A DNA stretch of 64,000 bases from Comamonadaceae bacterium (lineage in GTDB: Bacteria; Pseudomonadota; Gammaproteobacteria; Burkholderiales; Burkholderiaceae_C). Location: contig JAAFIW010000011.1 of the NCBI GenBank assembly GCA_013297875.1, positions 62,001 through 126,000 of the forward strand. Reading direction: 5' to 3'. Both the position numbers and the translations under genes were made by a program. Below the pieces are notes generated by a model, which ran no database searches, was not told where the DNA came from, and saw only the letters and a program-made list of their open reading frames with translations. Position 1 is the stretch's first letter, and the number at the start of each line of letters is the position of its first letter. This document shows positions 52,627 to 60,550 of this stretch, in pieces.

Positions 52627-53529
52627 CTATACCGCGCTGCGGTGGCGGCTGATACACATATCCAACACCTCGCCAATGTCGCGTTGCCACCAGTTGGCGC
52701 TGGAAAAAATCTCCACCTCGCTGTAGCCCGCAAAGCCCTGCGCTTCCACCCAGCCGCGCAGCTGGGGCAGGTCGATGACGCCGTCGCCCATCATGCCGCG
52801 GTCGTTCAACAAATCGTTGGTGGGCACCAGCCAGTCACACACGTGCAGGGCCAGCAGCCGGTTCTTTCCTGCTCGCTCAATTTGCGCCTTGAGTTTGGGG
52901 TCCCACCACACGTGGTAGGCATCCACAGCCACGCCCAACGCGGCCCGCCGCGTTCCCGGCTCAGCGCCCGACTTCATCGGATCCAGCGCATCACACACAT
53001 CCAGCGCCTGTTCCAGGGTGTTGATGCAGGCGCGCTCGGCGGCATACATGGGGTGCAGCGGCTCAATGGCCAGCGGCATGCCGCAGGTACCCGCGTAGTC
53101 CAGCAGCTTGGCAATGCCGTAGCTGACCTGGGTGCGGGCCAGGTCAATGTCTTTGTGCGCCGGTTTGCCTTGCAGCGCGCCCGGTAAGCCGCCAACCACG
53201 AGCACCAGGCAGGGTGCGCCGAGCGCACAGGCTTCGTCGATGGCGCGGCGGTTGTCGTCGTAAGCGGCTTGTCGGCCTTTGGCGTCGGTATCGGGAAACA
53301 TGCCGCCTCGGCAGTAGCCAGACAGTTGCATGTCATGTGTTTTGAGCAGCCGGGCCACGACGTCCACGCCCGCAGCCGCCACCTGGTCACGCCAGGGCGA
53401 AATGGCGCGTATGCCGCGCCGGGCGCAGGCTTCAATGATGTCTGGAAGTAGCACCTCCACACCCCGGCTTTTGCGCACGGTGGCGGTGTTGATGGACAAC
53501 CAGCGATGGTCGGTGCTGAAGTCACGCAT
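52627..53529 (-). CDS. Sugar phosphate isomerase/epimerase family protein
   Basis: A 300-aa TIM-barrel protein of the xylose-isomerase-like (AP endonuclease 2) superfamily. Marks are LVLVVGGLPGALQGK, PLAIEPLHPMYAAERACINT with the metal-site Glu, VDAYHVWWDPKL and GYSEVEIFS. Its start codon overlaps the stop of the DUF993 gene by one base (TGATG), so translation is coupled. It is the last gene of the Bug / Gfo-Idh-MocA / DUF993 / isomerase series and probably acts on a sugar, inositol or keto-sugar intermediate. Confidence 0.88.
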   Translation of the reverse strand: MRDFSTDHRWLSINTATVRKSRGVEVLLPDIIEACARRGIRAISPWRDQVAAAGVDVVARLLKTHDMQLSGYCRGGMFPDTDAKGRQAAYDDNRRAIDEACALGAPCLVLVVGGLPGALQGKPAHKDIDLARTQVSYGIAKLLDYAGTCGMPLAIEPLHPMYAAERACINTLEQALDVCDALDPMKSGAEPGTRRAALGVAVDAYHVWWDPKLKAQIERAGKNRLLALHVCDWLVPTNDLLNDRGMMGDGVIDLPQLRGWVEAQGFAGYSEVEIFSSANWWQRDIGEVLDMCISRHRSAV

Positions 53530-54716
53530 CAGCTGTCAATGCCATGCACAGCCAGCAAGCTGCTCATGCGAGCTTGTGCCAATTCAGGCTGCTCCAGCAA
53601 GTTCGCCGCATCCGCCAGGCGAAACAGCTCGCACAAGTGCGGCAGGCTGCGTGTACTTTGCTGGCCGCCGACCATCGTGAAATGGCTTTGGTGGCCATTG
53701 AGCCAGGCCATGAAAACCACACCGGTTTTGTAGTAGCGGGTAGGCGCTGAAAACATGTGGCGCGACAGGGGTACGGTGGGGGCCAGGATGGCGTGGAAAC
53801 GCTCTGTGTTGCCTTGTGCCAGAGCGGCCAATGCGGCGCTGGCCGCGGGGGCGATGGCGTCGAAGATGCCCAGCAGGGCGTCACTTTGGCTGTGGGTTGC
53901 TTCGGGGCCGAAGCCGTCGCCTGCAATCAACTCGGGGTAGTTGAAATCGTCGCCGGTGTACATGCGTACCTGGGCAGGCAAGCGCCTGCGCATGGCGATT
54001 TCCTTGTCTTTGTCGAGCAGCGAAATCTTGATGCCATCAACCTTGCTGGCATGGGCCGAGATGATGCCAAGCGCCGTCTGCATCGCGGTGTCGGTATCGG
54101 GCGAGCCCCAGTAGCCCGCCAGCGCCGGGTCAAACATGTCGCCCAGCCAGTGCAGGATGACCGGCTGGCGGGCTTGACTGAGAACGCGCTCGTACACGCG
54201 CTCGTAGTCCGCCGGGCTGGTGGCCACGCGGGCCAGGGCGCGGCTGGCCATGATGATGAGTTGGCCGCCGCGCTTTTCAATTGCCTCCATTTGCAACTCG
54301 TAAGCGGCAATGACCTCGTCGACGCTGCGCACCACGTCCAGTACCAGGTGGTCGGTGCCGCAGCCGCTGGCCACGCGGGCACCGGGGGTGTGTTTGGCAG
54401 CAGCCAGCGTGCCGGTGATCAACTCAAGCGAGGTGGGCCAGTCCAAGCCCATGCCGCGCTGCGCGGTGTCCATGGCCTCGGCCACACCCAGGCCCAAAGA
54501 CCACAGGCGCTGGCGGTAGGCCAGCGTGGCGTCCCAGTCAATGGCGCATTGCTGCCACGGGTCGATGGCTGCGCGCGGGTCGGCCACCACGTGGGCGGCG
54601 GAGTAGGCGATGCGGTTGAAGGTGGCACGGAGCATGGGCTGCACCGGCGTGCCGCCGAGTAGGGTGTAGGGGGTGATGTGGCCGTTCAAATCGACCAATT
54701 TGATGTTTTTTGCCAT
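53529..54716 (-). CDS. DUF993 (dihydrodipicolinate-synthase-like) family protein
   Basis: A 395-aa protein of the DUF993 family, distantly related to dihydrodipicolinate-synthase/aldolase barrels. Features include LNGHITPYTLLGG at the N-terminus, ARVASGCGTDHLVLD, QPVILHWLGDMFDPALAGYW, KVDGIKISLLDKDKE with a Lys at a plausible Schiff-base place, and MYTGDDFNYPELIAGDG. The reaction is not known. Genes of this family commonly lie beside Gfo/Idh/MocA dehydrogenases and xylose-isomerase-like proteins, as here. The 32-bp gap to the upstream oxidoreductase is filled by dispersed repeat A. Confidence 0.85.
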   Translation of the reverse strand: MAKNIKLVDLNGHITPYTLLGGTPVQPMLRATFNRIAYSAAHVVADPRAAIDPWQQCAIDWDATLAYRQRLWSLGLGVAEAMDTAQRGMGLDWPTSLELITGTLAAAKHTPGARVASGCGTDHLVLDVVRSVDEVIAAYELQMEAIEKRGGQLIIMASRALARVATSPADYERVYERVLSQARQPVILHWLGDMFDPALAGYWGSPDTDTAMQTALGIISAHASKVDGIKISLLDKDKEIAMRRRLPAQVRMYTGDDFNYPELIAGDGFGPEATHSQSDALLGIFDAIAPAASAALAALAQGNTERFHAILAPTVPLSRHMFSAPTRYYKTGVVFMAWLNGHQSHFTMVGGQQSTRSLPHLCELFRLADAANLLEQPELAQARMSSLLAVHGIDS

Positions 54717-54718
54717 AC

Positions 54719-54762
54719 CAGCCCAGGTATTTACTGCTCAAGCAGCTATTAAATTTGTAGCG
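54719..54762 (+). repeat. Dispersed repeat A overlapping the Gfo/Idh/MocA stop codon
   Basis: CAGCCCAGGTATTTACTGCT, CAAGCAGCTATTAAATTTGT and AGCG. The TAA stop (54749-54751) and the last codons of the oxidoreductase gene lie inside it. Confidence 0.9.
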
Positions 54763-55912
54763 CAGGCACATCCACCCAGCGCCGCTCTTGCCACGATTGC
54801 AGGGCCGCCTCAACCAGTTGCACGCCCTTGGCGGCTTCGGGCAGGGTCCAGCGGTAGGGTGCATCTTCGACCACGTGGCGGATGAAGTGCTCCCACTGAA
54901 TCTTGAAGCCGTTGTCATACACCTGGGTGTCGGGCACGGCCTGCCAATGGTCAAAAAACGGCATGGTTTGCGGGGTGTCGGGGTTCCACACCGGGCGCGG
55001 CGTGGTCACGCGGCTTTGGGCGCGGCAGTCGGTCAGGCCGGCCACGGCCGAGCCGTGTGTGCCGTCCACATGAAAGGTGACCAAATCATCGCGCCGCACG
55101 CGGGTGGCCCAGCTGCTGTTGACTTGTGCAATCACTTTTTCGCCCTGGTGGCCTTTCAGTTCAAACGTGGCATAGGCCGCGTCGTCGGCCGTGCAGTCAT
55201 AGGGCTGGCCGGCTTCGTCCCACCGCTTGGCAATATGGGTGGCTGCTGTGCAACTGACCGATTGCACCTGGCCAAACAGGTTGTCCAGCACATAGCGCCA
55301 GTGGCACACCATGTCCAGAATAATGCCGCCGCCGTCTTCCTTGCGGTAGTTCCAGCTGGGGCGCTGAATGGGCTGCAGATCGCCCTCAAACACCCAGTAG
55401 CCAAACTCGATGCGCACGCTGAGCATTTGCCCAAAAAAGCCCGCGCGGCGCAGCATGTCCAGCTTGCGCAGACCGGGCAGAAAGAGCTTGTCTTGCACTG
55501 CGCCGTGCTTCAGGCCTGATTGTTCGGCCAAGCGTGCAATTTCCACTGCCTGTTTCAGGTCGGTCGCAATCGGCTTTTCGCAATACACATGCTTGCCCGC
55601 CCGAATAGCCTGGGCCAGCAGGGTGGGGCGCATCTGCGTGGTACCTGCGTCGAAAAAAATTGTGTCGTCAGGGTTAGCGAGCGCGGCGGCGAGGTCGGTG
55701 CCCCAACGGGCAATGCCGTGGGCCTTGGCCAGGGCTTCCATTTTTTCAGCGTTGCGGCCAATGAGGATGGGGTCGGGCATGACCTTGTCGCCGTTGGAAA
55801 GCGTCACGCCGCCCTGGTTGCGGATGGCGAGGATGGAGCGAACCAGGTGCTGGTTCAAACCCATGCGGCCGGTGACGCCGTGCATGATGATTCCGAGTCG
55901 TTGGGTGCTCAT
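54749..55912 (-). CDS. Gfo/Idh/MocA family oxidoreductase
   Basis: A 387-aa NAD(P)-dependent dehydrogenase. The N-terminal Rossmann part begins RLGIIMHGVTGRMGLNQHLV and continues to DTIFFDAGTTQMRPTLLAQA; the hallmark GKHVYCEKPIATDLKQAVEI contains the catalytic Glu-Lys-Pro. The C-terminal part includes GYWVFEGDLQPIQRPSWNYR and GGIILDMVCHWRYVLDNLFG with the catalytic-site His. The substrate is likely a sugar or cyclitol. The C-terminal residues ALQI and the stop codon come from a copy of dispersed repeat A. It is part of the cluster headed by the TetR-controlled Bug gene. Confidence 0.92.
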   Translation of the reverse strand: MSTQRLGIIMHGVTGRMGLNQHLVRSILAIRNQGGVTLSNGDKVMPDPILIGRNAEKMEALAKAHGIARWGTDLAAALANPDDTIFFDAGTTQMRPTLLAQAIRAGKHVYCEKPIATDLKQAVEIARLAEQSGLKHGAVQDKLFLPGLRKLDMLRRAGFFGQMLSVRIEFGYWVFEGDLQPIQRPSWNYRKEDGGGIILDMVCHWRYVLDNLFGQVQSVSCTAATHIAKRWDEAGQPYDCTADDAAYATFELKGHQGEKVIAQVNSSWATRVRRDDLVTFHVDGTHGSAVAGLTDCRAQSRVTTPRPVWNPDTPQTMPFFDHWQAVPDTQVYDNGFKIQWEHFIRHVVEDAPYRWTLPEAAKGVQLVEAALQSWQERRWVDVPALQI

Positions 55913-55944
55913 GTTTTGTCGTTGGCAGGTTTACAAATATCGGA

Positions 55945-56048
55945 TTCCGTCATCCCCGCGCAGGCGGGGATCCAGGGGCTGCGGCGCAAGCCTTGCTTAG
56001 GAAGTGGATGTGCTGAGGTGGATTCCCGCCTGCGCGGGAATGACGAAA
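55945..56048. repeat. Inverted pair of PAKAGIQ-type repeat arms
   Basis: CGTCATCCCCGCGCAGGCGG (55946) and, 70 bp on, its inverted counterpart TGGATTCCCGCCTGCGCGGG (56021) with AATGACG. Each arm is itself a hairpin. It lies in the 160-bp gap between the Bug and oxidoreductase genes and could attenuate transcription. Confidence 0.88.
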
Positions 56049-56072
56049 TTGATAGCAGAGGCAGTCGCCAGC

Positions 56073-57041
56073 TCATTGCGGCGTCAACCCCGCGTTCTTC
56101 ACCAATTTCTCATTCACCGCAATCTCATCCCTGATGTACGCATCAAACTGCTCCGGCTTCATCACCCAGGCATCGGCCCCGAGCCGCGTAAACCGCTCCT
56201 TCACCTCGGGTGAGGCCAGGGCCTTTTCCACCTCCGCCTGCAGGCGGTTGACAATGTCACGTGGGGTTTGGGCGGGCACCATCATGCCGATCCAGAAGTT
56301 GAATTCCGAGCCCGGCACACCCGCCTCAGACGTGGTGGGCACGTTGGGCAGCGCGGCGGACCGCTTGGCCGAACCCACGGCCAGCGCGAGCAACTGGCCT
56401 TCCTTGATCTGCTGCAACACCGGTGCCACGGGCGAGAAGTAGTAGTCCACCGTGCCGGCCAGCAAGTCGGTCACGGCCTCAGCCGAGCCGCGGTAGGGAA
56501 TGTGCACGGCAAAAAACTTGCCCTGCATCTTGAATTTTTCAGCGTTCAGGTGCGTGGCGCTGCCGTTGCCTGCCGAGGCGTAATTGAGCTTGCCGGGGTT
56601 GGCCCGCGCGTAGCTGACCAGGCTTTGCATGTCGCGCCGGCCTTTGTTGGGCGAGACCACCAGCACATTGGGCAGCTGTGCAATGGGCGTGACGCCGGCA
56701 AAGTCTTTCAGTGTGTCAAACGGCAGCTTGACGTAGGTCGACGGGCTGACGGTGTGCGACGAGGAGTGAATGAGGATGGTGTAGCCATCGGGCGCGGCCT
56801 TGGCCACCACGGCGGAACCCACCGTGCCCCCTGCGCCCGCACGGTTGTCAATCACCAGCGGCTGACCCAGGCCCGCGCCCATTTTTTCGGCAATGGCGCG
56901 GGCAATGATGTCGGTGGTGCTGCCCGCTGAGAAGGGCACCACCACGCGGATCGGCTTGTTGGGGTAGGGCGATTGAGCCTGGGCACTGAAGGCCAGGGCA
57001 GAAAGCGCCGCAGTGGCGAGGGCGCGGTAAACATGTCGCAT
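56073..57041 (-). CDS. Bug family tripartite tricarboxylate transporter substrate-binding protein
   Basis: A 322-aa periplasmic binding protein. The signal peptide MRHVYRALATAALSALAFSA ends near QAQ; the mature part has PIRVVVPFSAGSTTDIIARA, IDNRAGAGGTVGSAVVAKA, PDGYTILIHSSSHTV and GKLNYASAGNGSATHLNAEK, as in the Bug family. GGAG lies 5 bp before the ATG at 57041 (a GTG sits directly upstream). It heads the minus-strand catabolic cluster. A good promoter and a TetR operator lie at 57051-57097, so uptake of the cluster's substrate should be repressed until an inducer is present. Confidence 0.92.
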   Translation of the reverse strand: MRHVYRALATAALSALAFSAQAQSPYPNKPIRVVVPFSAGSTTDIIARAIAEKMGAGLGQPLVIDNRAGAGGTVGSAVVAKAAPDGYTILIHSSSHTVSPSTYVKLPFDTLKDFAGVTPIAQLPNVLVVSPNKGRRDMQSLVSYARANPGKLNYASAGNGSATHLNAEKFKMQGKFFAVHIPYRGSAEAVTDLLAGTVDYYFSPVAPVLQQIKEGQLLALAVGSAKRSAALPNVPTTSEAGVPGSEFNFWIGMMVPAQTPRDIVNRLQAEVEKALASPEVKERFTRLGADAWVMKPEQFDAYIRDEIAVNEKLVKNAGLTPQ

Positions 57042-57050
57042 CACAACTCC

Positions 57051-57074
57051 TTAGTTAACCAATTGGTGAATTAT
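57051..57074. promoter_or_regulatory. TetR operator, copy at the Bug gene
   Basis: A 24-bp sequence with a perfect palindromic centre ACCAATTGGT, 9 bp upstream of the Bug start codon and overlapping the end of its -10 box. It is the exact reverse complement of 57767-57790. Confidence 0.85.
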
Positions 57075-57097
57075 TGGCCAGCCCTGTGTGAAGTCAA
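57070..57097 (-). promoter_or_regulatory. Sigma-70-type promoter for the Bug gene cluster
   Basis: On the minus strand TTGACT (57097-57092), a 16-bp spacer and AATAAT (57075-57070) lie upstream of the operator, the Shine-Dalgarno and the ATG at 57041. The operator therefore covers the transcription start. Confidence 0.65.
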
Positions 57098-57110
57098 GCC
57101 ACAGGCCCCA

Positions 57111-57761
57111 TCAAGCGCTCAGGACATACCCTAGGATCACCTCGCGCATGTGGTGCAGGCGCTGGCTGCGTGCTTTGGGGCTCATCAGGTCGCGGCCAAA
57201 AATGGCCGACAGTGTGTGGTTGTTGGAAAGATAAAAGTAGGCGAGCCCGGCAATCGACACATACAACTGCACCGGGTCAATGCCGCCGCGCAGGCTGCCG
57301 TCTTTGCGCCCGCGCTCCAGAATTTCGGCCAGGGTTTCAATCAGCGGCGAGTTCATCTCGCGCACCTGGGTGGAGTCGTCCAGATGCCGCGCTTTGTGCA
57401 GGTTGGCGCTGTTGAGCAGGGTTAAAAACTCGGGGTGGGCCAGGTAGTAATTCCACGTGAATTCCACCAATTTTCCAATGGCCTCGGCAGGCTTCAGGCC
57501 CAGCAGGTTCAGGGCCCGCTCTTCCTGGCGTATGTGCTGGTAGGCCTGCTCCAGCACGGCCTGAAACAGCTTCTCCTTGTCGGCAAAGTAGTAGTAAATC
57601 AGCCGCTTGTTCAGGCTGGCGCGCTGCGCAATGCGGTCCATGCGCGCACCGCCCAAGCCGTACTGCGCAAACTCATCGCGAGCCGCGGCTAATATGGTGT
57701 TTTGCGAGCGTCCCGCATCACGCAGGCGCTCGTCAGGTGGTGTTTTGTCGGTGACCAGCAT
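57111..57761 (-). CDS. TetR family transcriptional regulator
   Basis: A 216-aa repressor. The N-terminal helix-turn-helix region reads NTILAAARDEFAQYGLGGAR, MDRIAQRASLNKRLIYYYFA and DKEKLFQAVLEQAY, standard for TetR; the C-terminal part resembles TetR_C_41/PsrA-type ligand domains (LLNSANLHKARHL). It lies between the Bug-led cluster and a divergent ThDP enzyme gene, with the same 24-bp operator at each end, so it probably represses itself and both flanks. Its own promoter (TTGACT, 17 bp, AATTAT at 57795-57767) puts the transcript start very close to the ATG, so the mRNA may be leaderless. Confidence 0.92.
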   Translation of the reverse strand: MLVTDKTPPDERLRDAGRSQNTILAAARDEFAQYGLGGARMDRIAQRASLNKRLIYYYFADKEKLFQAVLEQAYQHIRQEERALNLLGLKPAEAIGKLVEFTWNYYLAHPEFLTLLNSANLHKARHLDDSTQVREMNSPLIETLAEILERGRKDGSLRGGIDPVQLYVSIAGLAYFYLSNNHTLSAIFGRDLMSPKARSQRLHHMREVILGYVLSA

Positions 57762-57766
57762 GCCCG

Positions 57767-57790
57767 ATAATTCACCAATTGGTTAACTAA
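57767..57790. promoter_or_regulatory. TetR operator, copy between tetR and the ThDP gene
   Basis: Exact reverse complement of 57051-57074, centre ACCAATTGGT. It fills the spacer of the tetR promoter (-35 TTGACT at 57795-57790, -10 AATTAT at 57772-57767, minus strand) and lies 76 bp upstream of the ThDP enzyme start. Confidence 0.85.
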
Positions 57791-57866
57791 GTCAAGTCCA
57801 CGTGTTTTTCTCTCGTCTTTCCTCTGTGTCTCTGTGCCTCTGTGTTCTGTTTGGTATTCATCATCT

Positions 57867-59573
57867 ATGCCTCAACTTGCCGGTCATTTGTTAGTCGATT
57901 GCCTCATCGCCCAAGGCGTGAGCCATGTGTTTGGTGTGCCGGGCGAAAGCTACCTGGCGGCGCTCGATGGCTTTCATGCCCGCCAGGGCCACATCCAATT
58001 CATCACCTGCCGACAAGAAGGCGGTGCGGCCTTTATGGCCGAGGCGCATGGCAAGTTGACCGGCCGACCCGGCGTGTGTTTTGTGACCCGCGCGCCCGGT
58101 GCCACCAATGCGTCAATTGGTGTGCACACCGCCTTTCAAGACTCCACCCCGATGGTGCTGCTGGTGGGCGATGTGGCCGCCGACCAGCGCGACCGCGAGG
58201 CGTTTCAGGAACTGAACTACCTGAGTTTTTTCGGCCCCAGCACCAAAGGCATGGCCAAGCGCGTGGAGCGGGTGGACGACCCGAACCGCCTGCCTGAGTA
58301 CCTGGCCCGCGCCTTTGCCACCGCCTTGAACGGCCGCCCCGGCCCGGTGGTGCTGGTGCTGCCCGAAGACATGCTGACGCAAATGACCGATGCGCAACCC
58401 TTGCCACGGCTAGAGCCGATTGAGGCTTGGAGCGACCCCGGCAGCCTGCGCCGCCTGCGCGAGCTGCTATTGAATTCAAAGCAGCCACTGGTGATTGCAG
58501 GCGGCGGTGGCTGGACGGTGCAGTCCGCCCAGGCCTTGCAGCGCTTTGCTGAAAACTGGCAGTTGCCCGTGGCCAATGCCTTTCGCTTTCAAGACACCTT
58601 TGACAACCACCACCCGCTGTACGCGGGTGATGTCGGCATTGGTCTGAACCCCCAACTGGCCGCGCGGGTGAAGGCTGCTGACCTGATCGTGGCGATCGGC
58701 CCACGCCTGGGCGAGATGACCACTGGCGGCTACACCCTGCTACAAGCACCGCAGCCGCTGCAAAAACTGGTGCACATCCATGCCAGCGCCGAAGAACTCA
58801 ACCGCGTCTACCAGGCCGACCTGGCCATCAACGCCACCATGAACGCCGCCGCCCGCAGCCTGGAAGTGCTCACCGCGCCCACCAGCCTGCCCTGGCAGGC
58901 CTGGACCGACAGCGCCCAGGCTGACTACCGCGCCAACCTCAAGCCCCAGGCCTTACCAGGCCTGGCGGACAGCGAAGCGGGCGTGGTCAACCTGCCCGCG
59001 ATCATCACCACGCTGCAACGCCATTTGCCAGCCGATGCCGTGCTGTCCAACGGCGCGGGCAACTTTGCCAGCTGGCTGCACCGCTACTACTCTTATAGCG
59101 GCCTGAGCAAGGGCCACAAGACCCAGCTGGCCCCCACCGTGGGCGCGATGGGCTACGGCGTGCCTGCCGGCATTGCGGCCAGCATCGCCACCGGCCGCAC
59201 GGTGTTCACCATCACCGGCGATGGCGATTTTTTGATGAACGGCCAAGAGCTGGCCACCGCTGTGCAGCACGGTGCCAAAACCATCGTGCTGCTGCTGAAC
59301 AACGGCATGTACGGCACTATCCGCATGCACCAGGAACGCGAATACCCGCAGCACACCAGCGGCTCCACCCTGCACAACCCCGACTTCGCGGCGCTTGCGC
59401 GTGCTTATGGGTATGTCGGCGTGCGTATCACGCGCACCGAGCAGTTTGAAGCCGAGTTGCGCGCAGCCCTGGCACGACCTGAAGGCACCCTGATCGAGCT
59501 GATGCAAGACCCGCAAGCCATCACCACCCGCGCCACCTTGTCCGCCATCAGCGCGCAATCGCTACAAAAATAA
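57867..59573 (+). CDS. Thiamine-diphosphate-dependent enzyme, acetolactate-synthase-like
   Basis: A 568-aa three-domain ThDP enzyme. The N-terminal pyrimidine-binding domain has the catalytic Glu in CRQEGGAAFMAEAHGKLTGR and the GVPGESYLAALDG start; the central domain carries PLVIAGGGGWTVQSAQAL; the C-terminal domain has the ThDP/Mg motif TGDGDFLMNGQELATAVQHG then LLLNNGMYGTIRMHQ. Acetolactate synthase, glyoxylate carboligase and benzoylformate-decarboxylase relatives share this plan, so the reaction is open; no small regulatory subunit gene is present. The ATG at 57867 gives MPQLAGHLLVDCLIAQG. It is divergent from tetR and probably under its control. Its stop lies inside dispersed repeat A. 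Confidence 0.9.
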   Translation: MPQLAGHLLVDCLIAQGVSHVFGVPGESYLAALDGFHARQGHIQFITCRQEGGAAFMAEAHGKLTGRPGVCFVTRAPGATNASIGVHTAFQDSTPMVLLVGDVAADQRDREAFQELNYLSFFGPSTKGMAKRVERVDDPNRLPEYLARAFATALNGRPGPVVLVLPEDMLTQMTDAQPLPRLEPIEAWSDPGSLRRLRELLLNSKQPLVIAGGGGWTVQSAQALQRFAENWQLPVANAFRFQDTFDNHHPLYAGDVGIGLNPQLAARVKAADLIVAIGPRLGEMTTGGYTLLQAPQPLQKLVHIHASAEELNRVYQADLAINATMNAAARSLEVLTAPTSLPWQAWTDSAQADYRANLKPQALPGLADSEAGVVNLPAIITTLQRHLPADAVLSNGAGNFASWLHRYYSYSGLSKGHKTQLAPTVGAMGYGVPAGIAASIATGRTVFTITGDGDFLMNGQELATAVQHGAKTIVLLLNNGMYGTIRMHQEREYPQHTSGSTLHNPDFAALARAYGYVGVRITRTEQFEAELRAALARPEGTLIELMQDPQAITTRATLSAISAQSLQK

Positions 59574-59620
59574 TAGCTGCTTGAGCAGAATATTCGTGGG
59601 CTGGAGGCCGATTTGTCATA
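59561..59620 (-). repeat. Dispersed repeat A overlapping the ThDP gene stop codon
   Basis: GCTACAAAAATAATAGCTGC, TTGAGCAGAATATTCGTGGG and a GGCCGATTTG tail. The TAA at 59571-59573 and the preceding codons (LQK) are within the repeat. Confidence 0.88.
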
Positions 59621-59680
59621 AAAAGGGAAATCAAGGGCCACCCTGTGCAAACCAGCGGCACTTCGGGCACCATTGCCCCC

Positions 59681-60550
59681 ATGAACCAACCTACCACCTA
59701 CATCCCCCCCAAAGTCTGGACACCGCCTGCAAGCAGCGGTGGCCGTTTCGCCAACATCAACCGGCCTGTGGCCGGTGCCACGCACGACAAGCCGCTGCCG
59801 GTCGGCAAGCACCCCTTGCAGCTGTACTCACTGGGCACGCCCAACGGCGTGAAGGTGACGGTGATGCTGGAAGAGCTGCTGGCGCTGGGCCACAGCGGCG
59901 CTGAATACGACGCCTGGCTCATTCGCATCAACGACGGCGACCAGTTTGGCAGTGGCTTTGTGGCAGCCAACCCCAACTCCAAGATTCCCGTGCTGGTGGA
60001 CCACAGTGGGCCCCAGCCGCAGCGCGTGTTTGAGTCGGGCGCCATCCTGATGTATCTGGCCGAGAAATTTGGTGCTTTTTTGCCCACCGAGGGTACCCAG
60101 CGCGCCGAAACCTTGAGCTGGCTGTTTTGGCAAATGGGCAGCGCGCCCTTTCTGGGCGGCGGTTTTGGGCATTTTTATGCCTATGCACCGGAGAAAATTC
60201 AATACGCCATTGACCGTTACGCCATGGAAGTCAAGCGCCAGCTCGACGTGCTGGACCGCCGCCTGGCCGAGGTGCGTTATGTGGCGGGCGACGACTACAC
60301 CATTGCCGACATGGCCATCTGGCCCTGGTACGGCAACCTGGTGAAAGGCCAGGCTTACGACTCCGGTGAATTCCTGCAGGTGCATACCTACACCAACGTG
60401 CTGCGCTGGACCGACGAGATTGCCCAGCGCCCCGCAGCCAAACGTGGCCGCATGGTCAACCGCGTCGTGGGCCAGCCATCGAGCCAATTGCACGAGCGGC
60501 ACGACGCCAGCGACTTCGACACCAAGACCCAAGACAAGCTGGCACCATGA
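59681..60550 (+). CDS. yghU: Glutathione-dependent disulfide-bond oxidoreductase YghU
   Basis: A 289-aa Nu-class glutathione-transferase homologue, the length of E. coli YghU. Matching segments are YIPPKVWTPPASSGGRFANI, NRPVAGATHDKPLPVGKHPL, QLYSLGTPNGVKVTVMLEEL, INDGDQFGSGFVAANPNSKI and GQPSSQLHERHDASDF. YghU-type enzymes reduce disulfides with two glutathione molecules rather than conjugating. The frame is open from 59645, but the ATG at 59681 matches the family N-terminus. Its stop overlaps the start of the next GST gene (ATGA), so they are coupled. Confidence 0.94.
   Translation: MNQPTTYIPPKVWTPPASSGGRFANINRPVAGATHDKPLPVGKHPLQLYSLGTPNGVKVTVMLEELLALGHSGAEYDAWLIRINDGDQFGSGFVAANPNSKIPVLVDHSGPQPQRVFESGAILMYLAEKFGAFLPTEGTQRAETLSWLFWQMGSAPFLGGGFGHFYAYAPEKIQYAIDRYAMEVKRQLDVLDRRLAEVRYVAGDDYTIADMAIWPWYGNLVKGQAYDSGEFLQVHTYTNVLRWTDEIAQRPAAKRGRMVNRVVGQPSSQLHERHDASDFDTKTQDKLAP

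Noticed and set aside
58458-58485. Possible repeat A copy inside the ThDP gene
   Set aside because: Only a short GAGCTGCTATTGAATTC match with no core CTCAAGCAG; it can be chance coding sequence.
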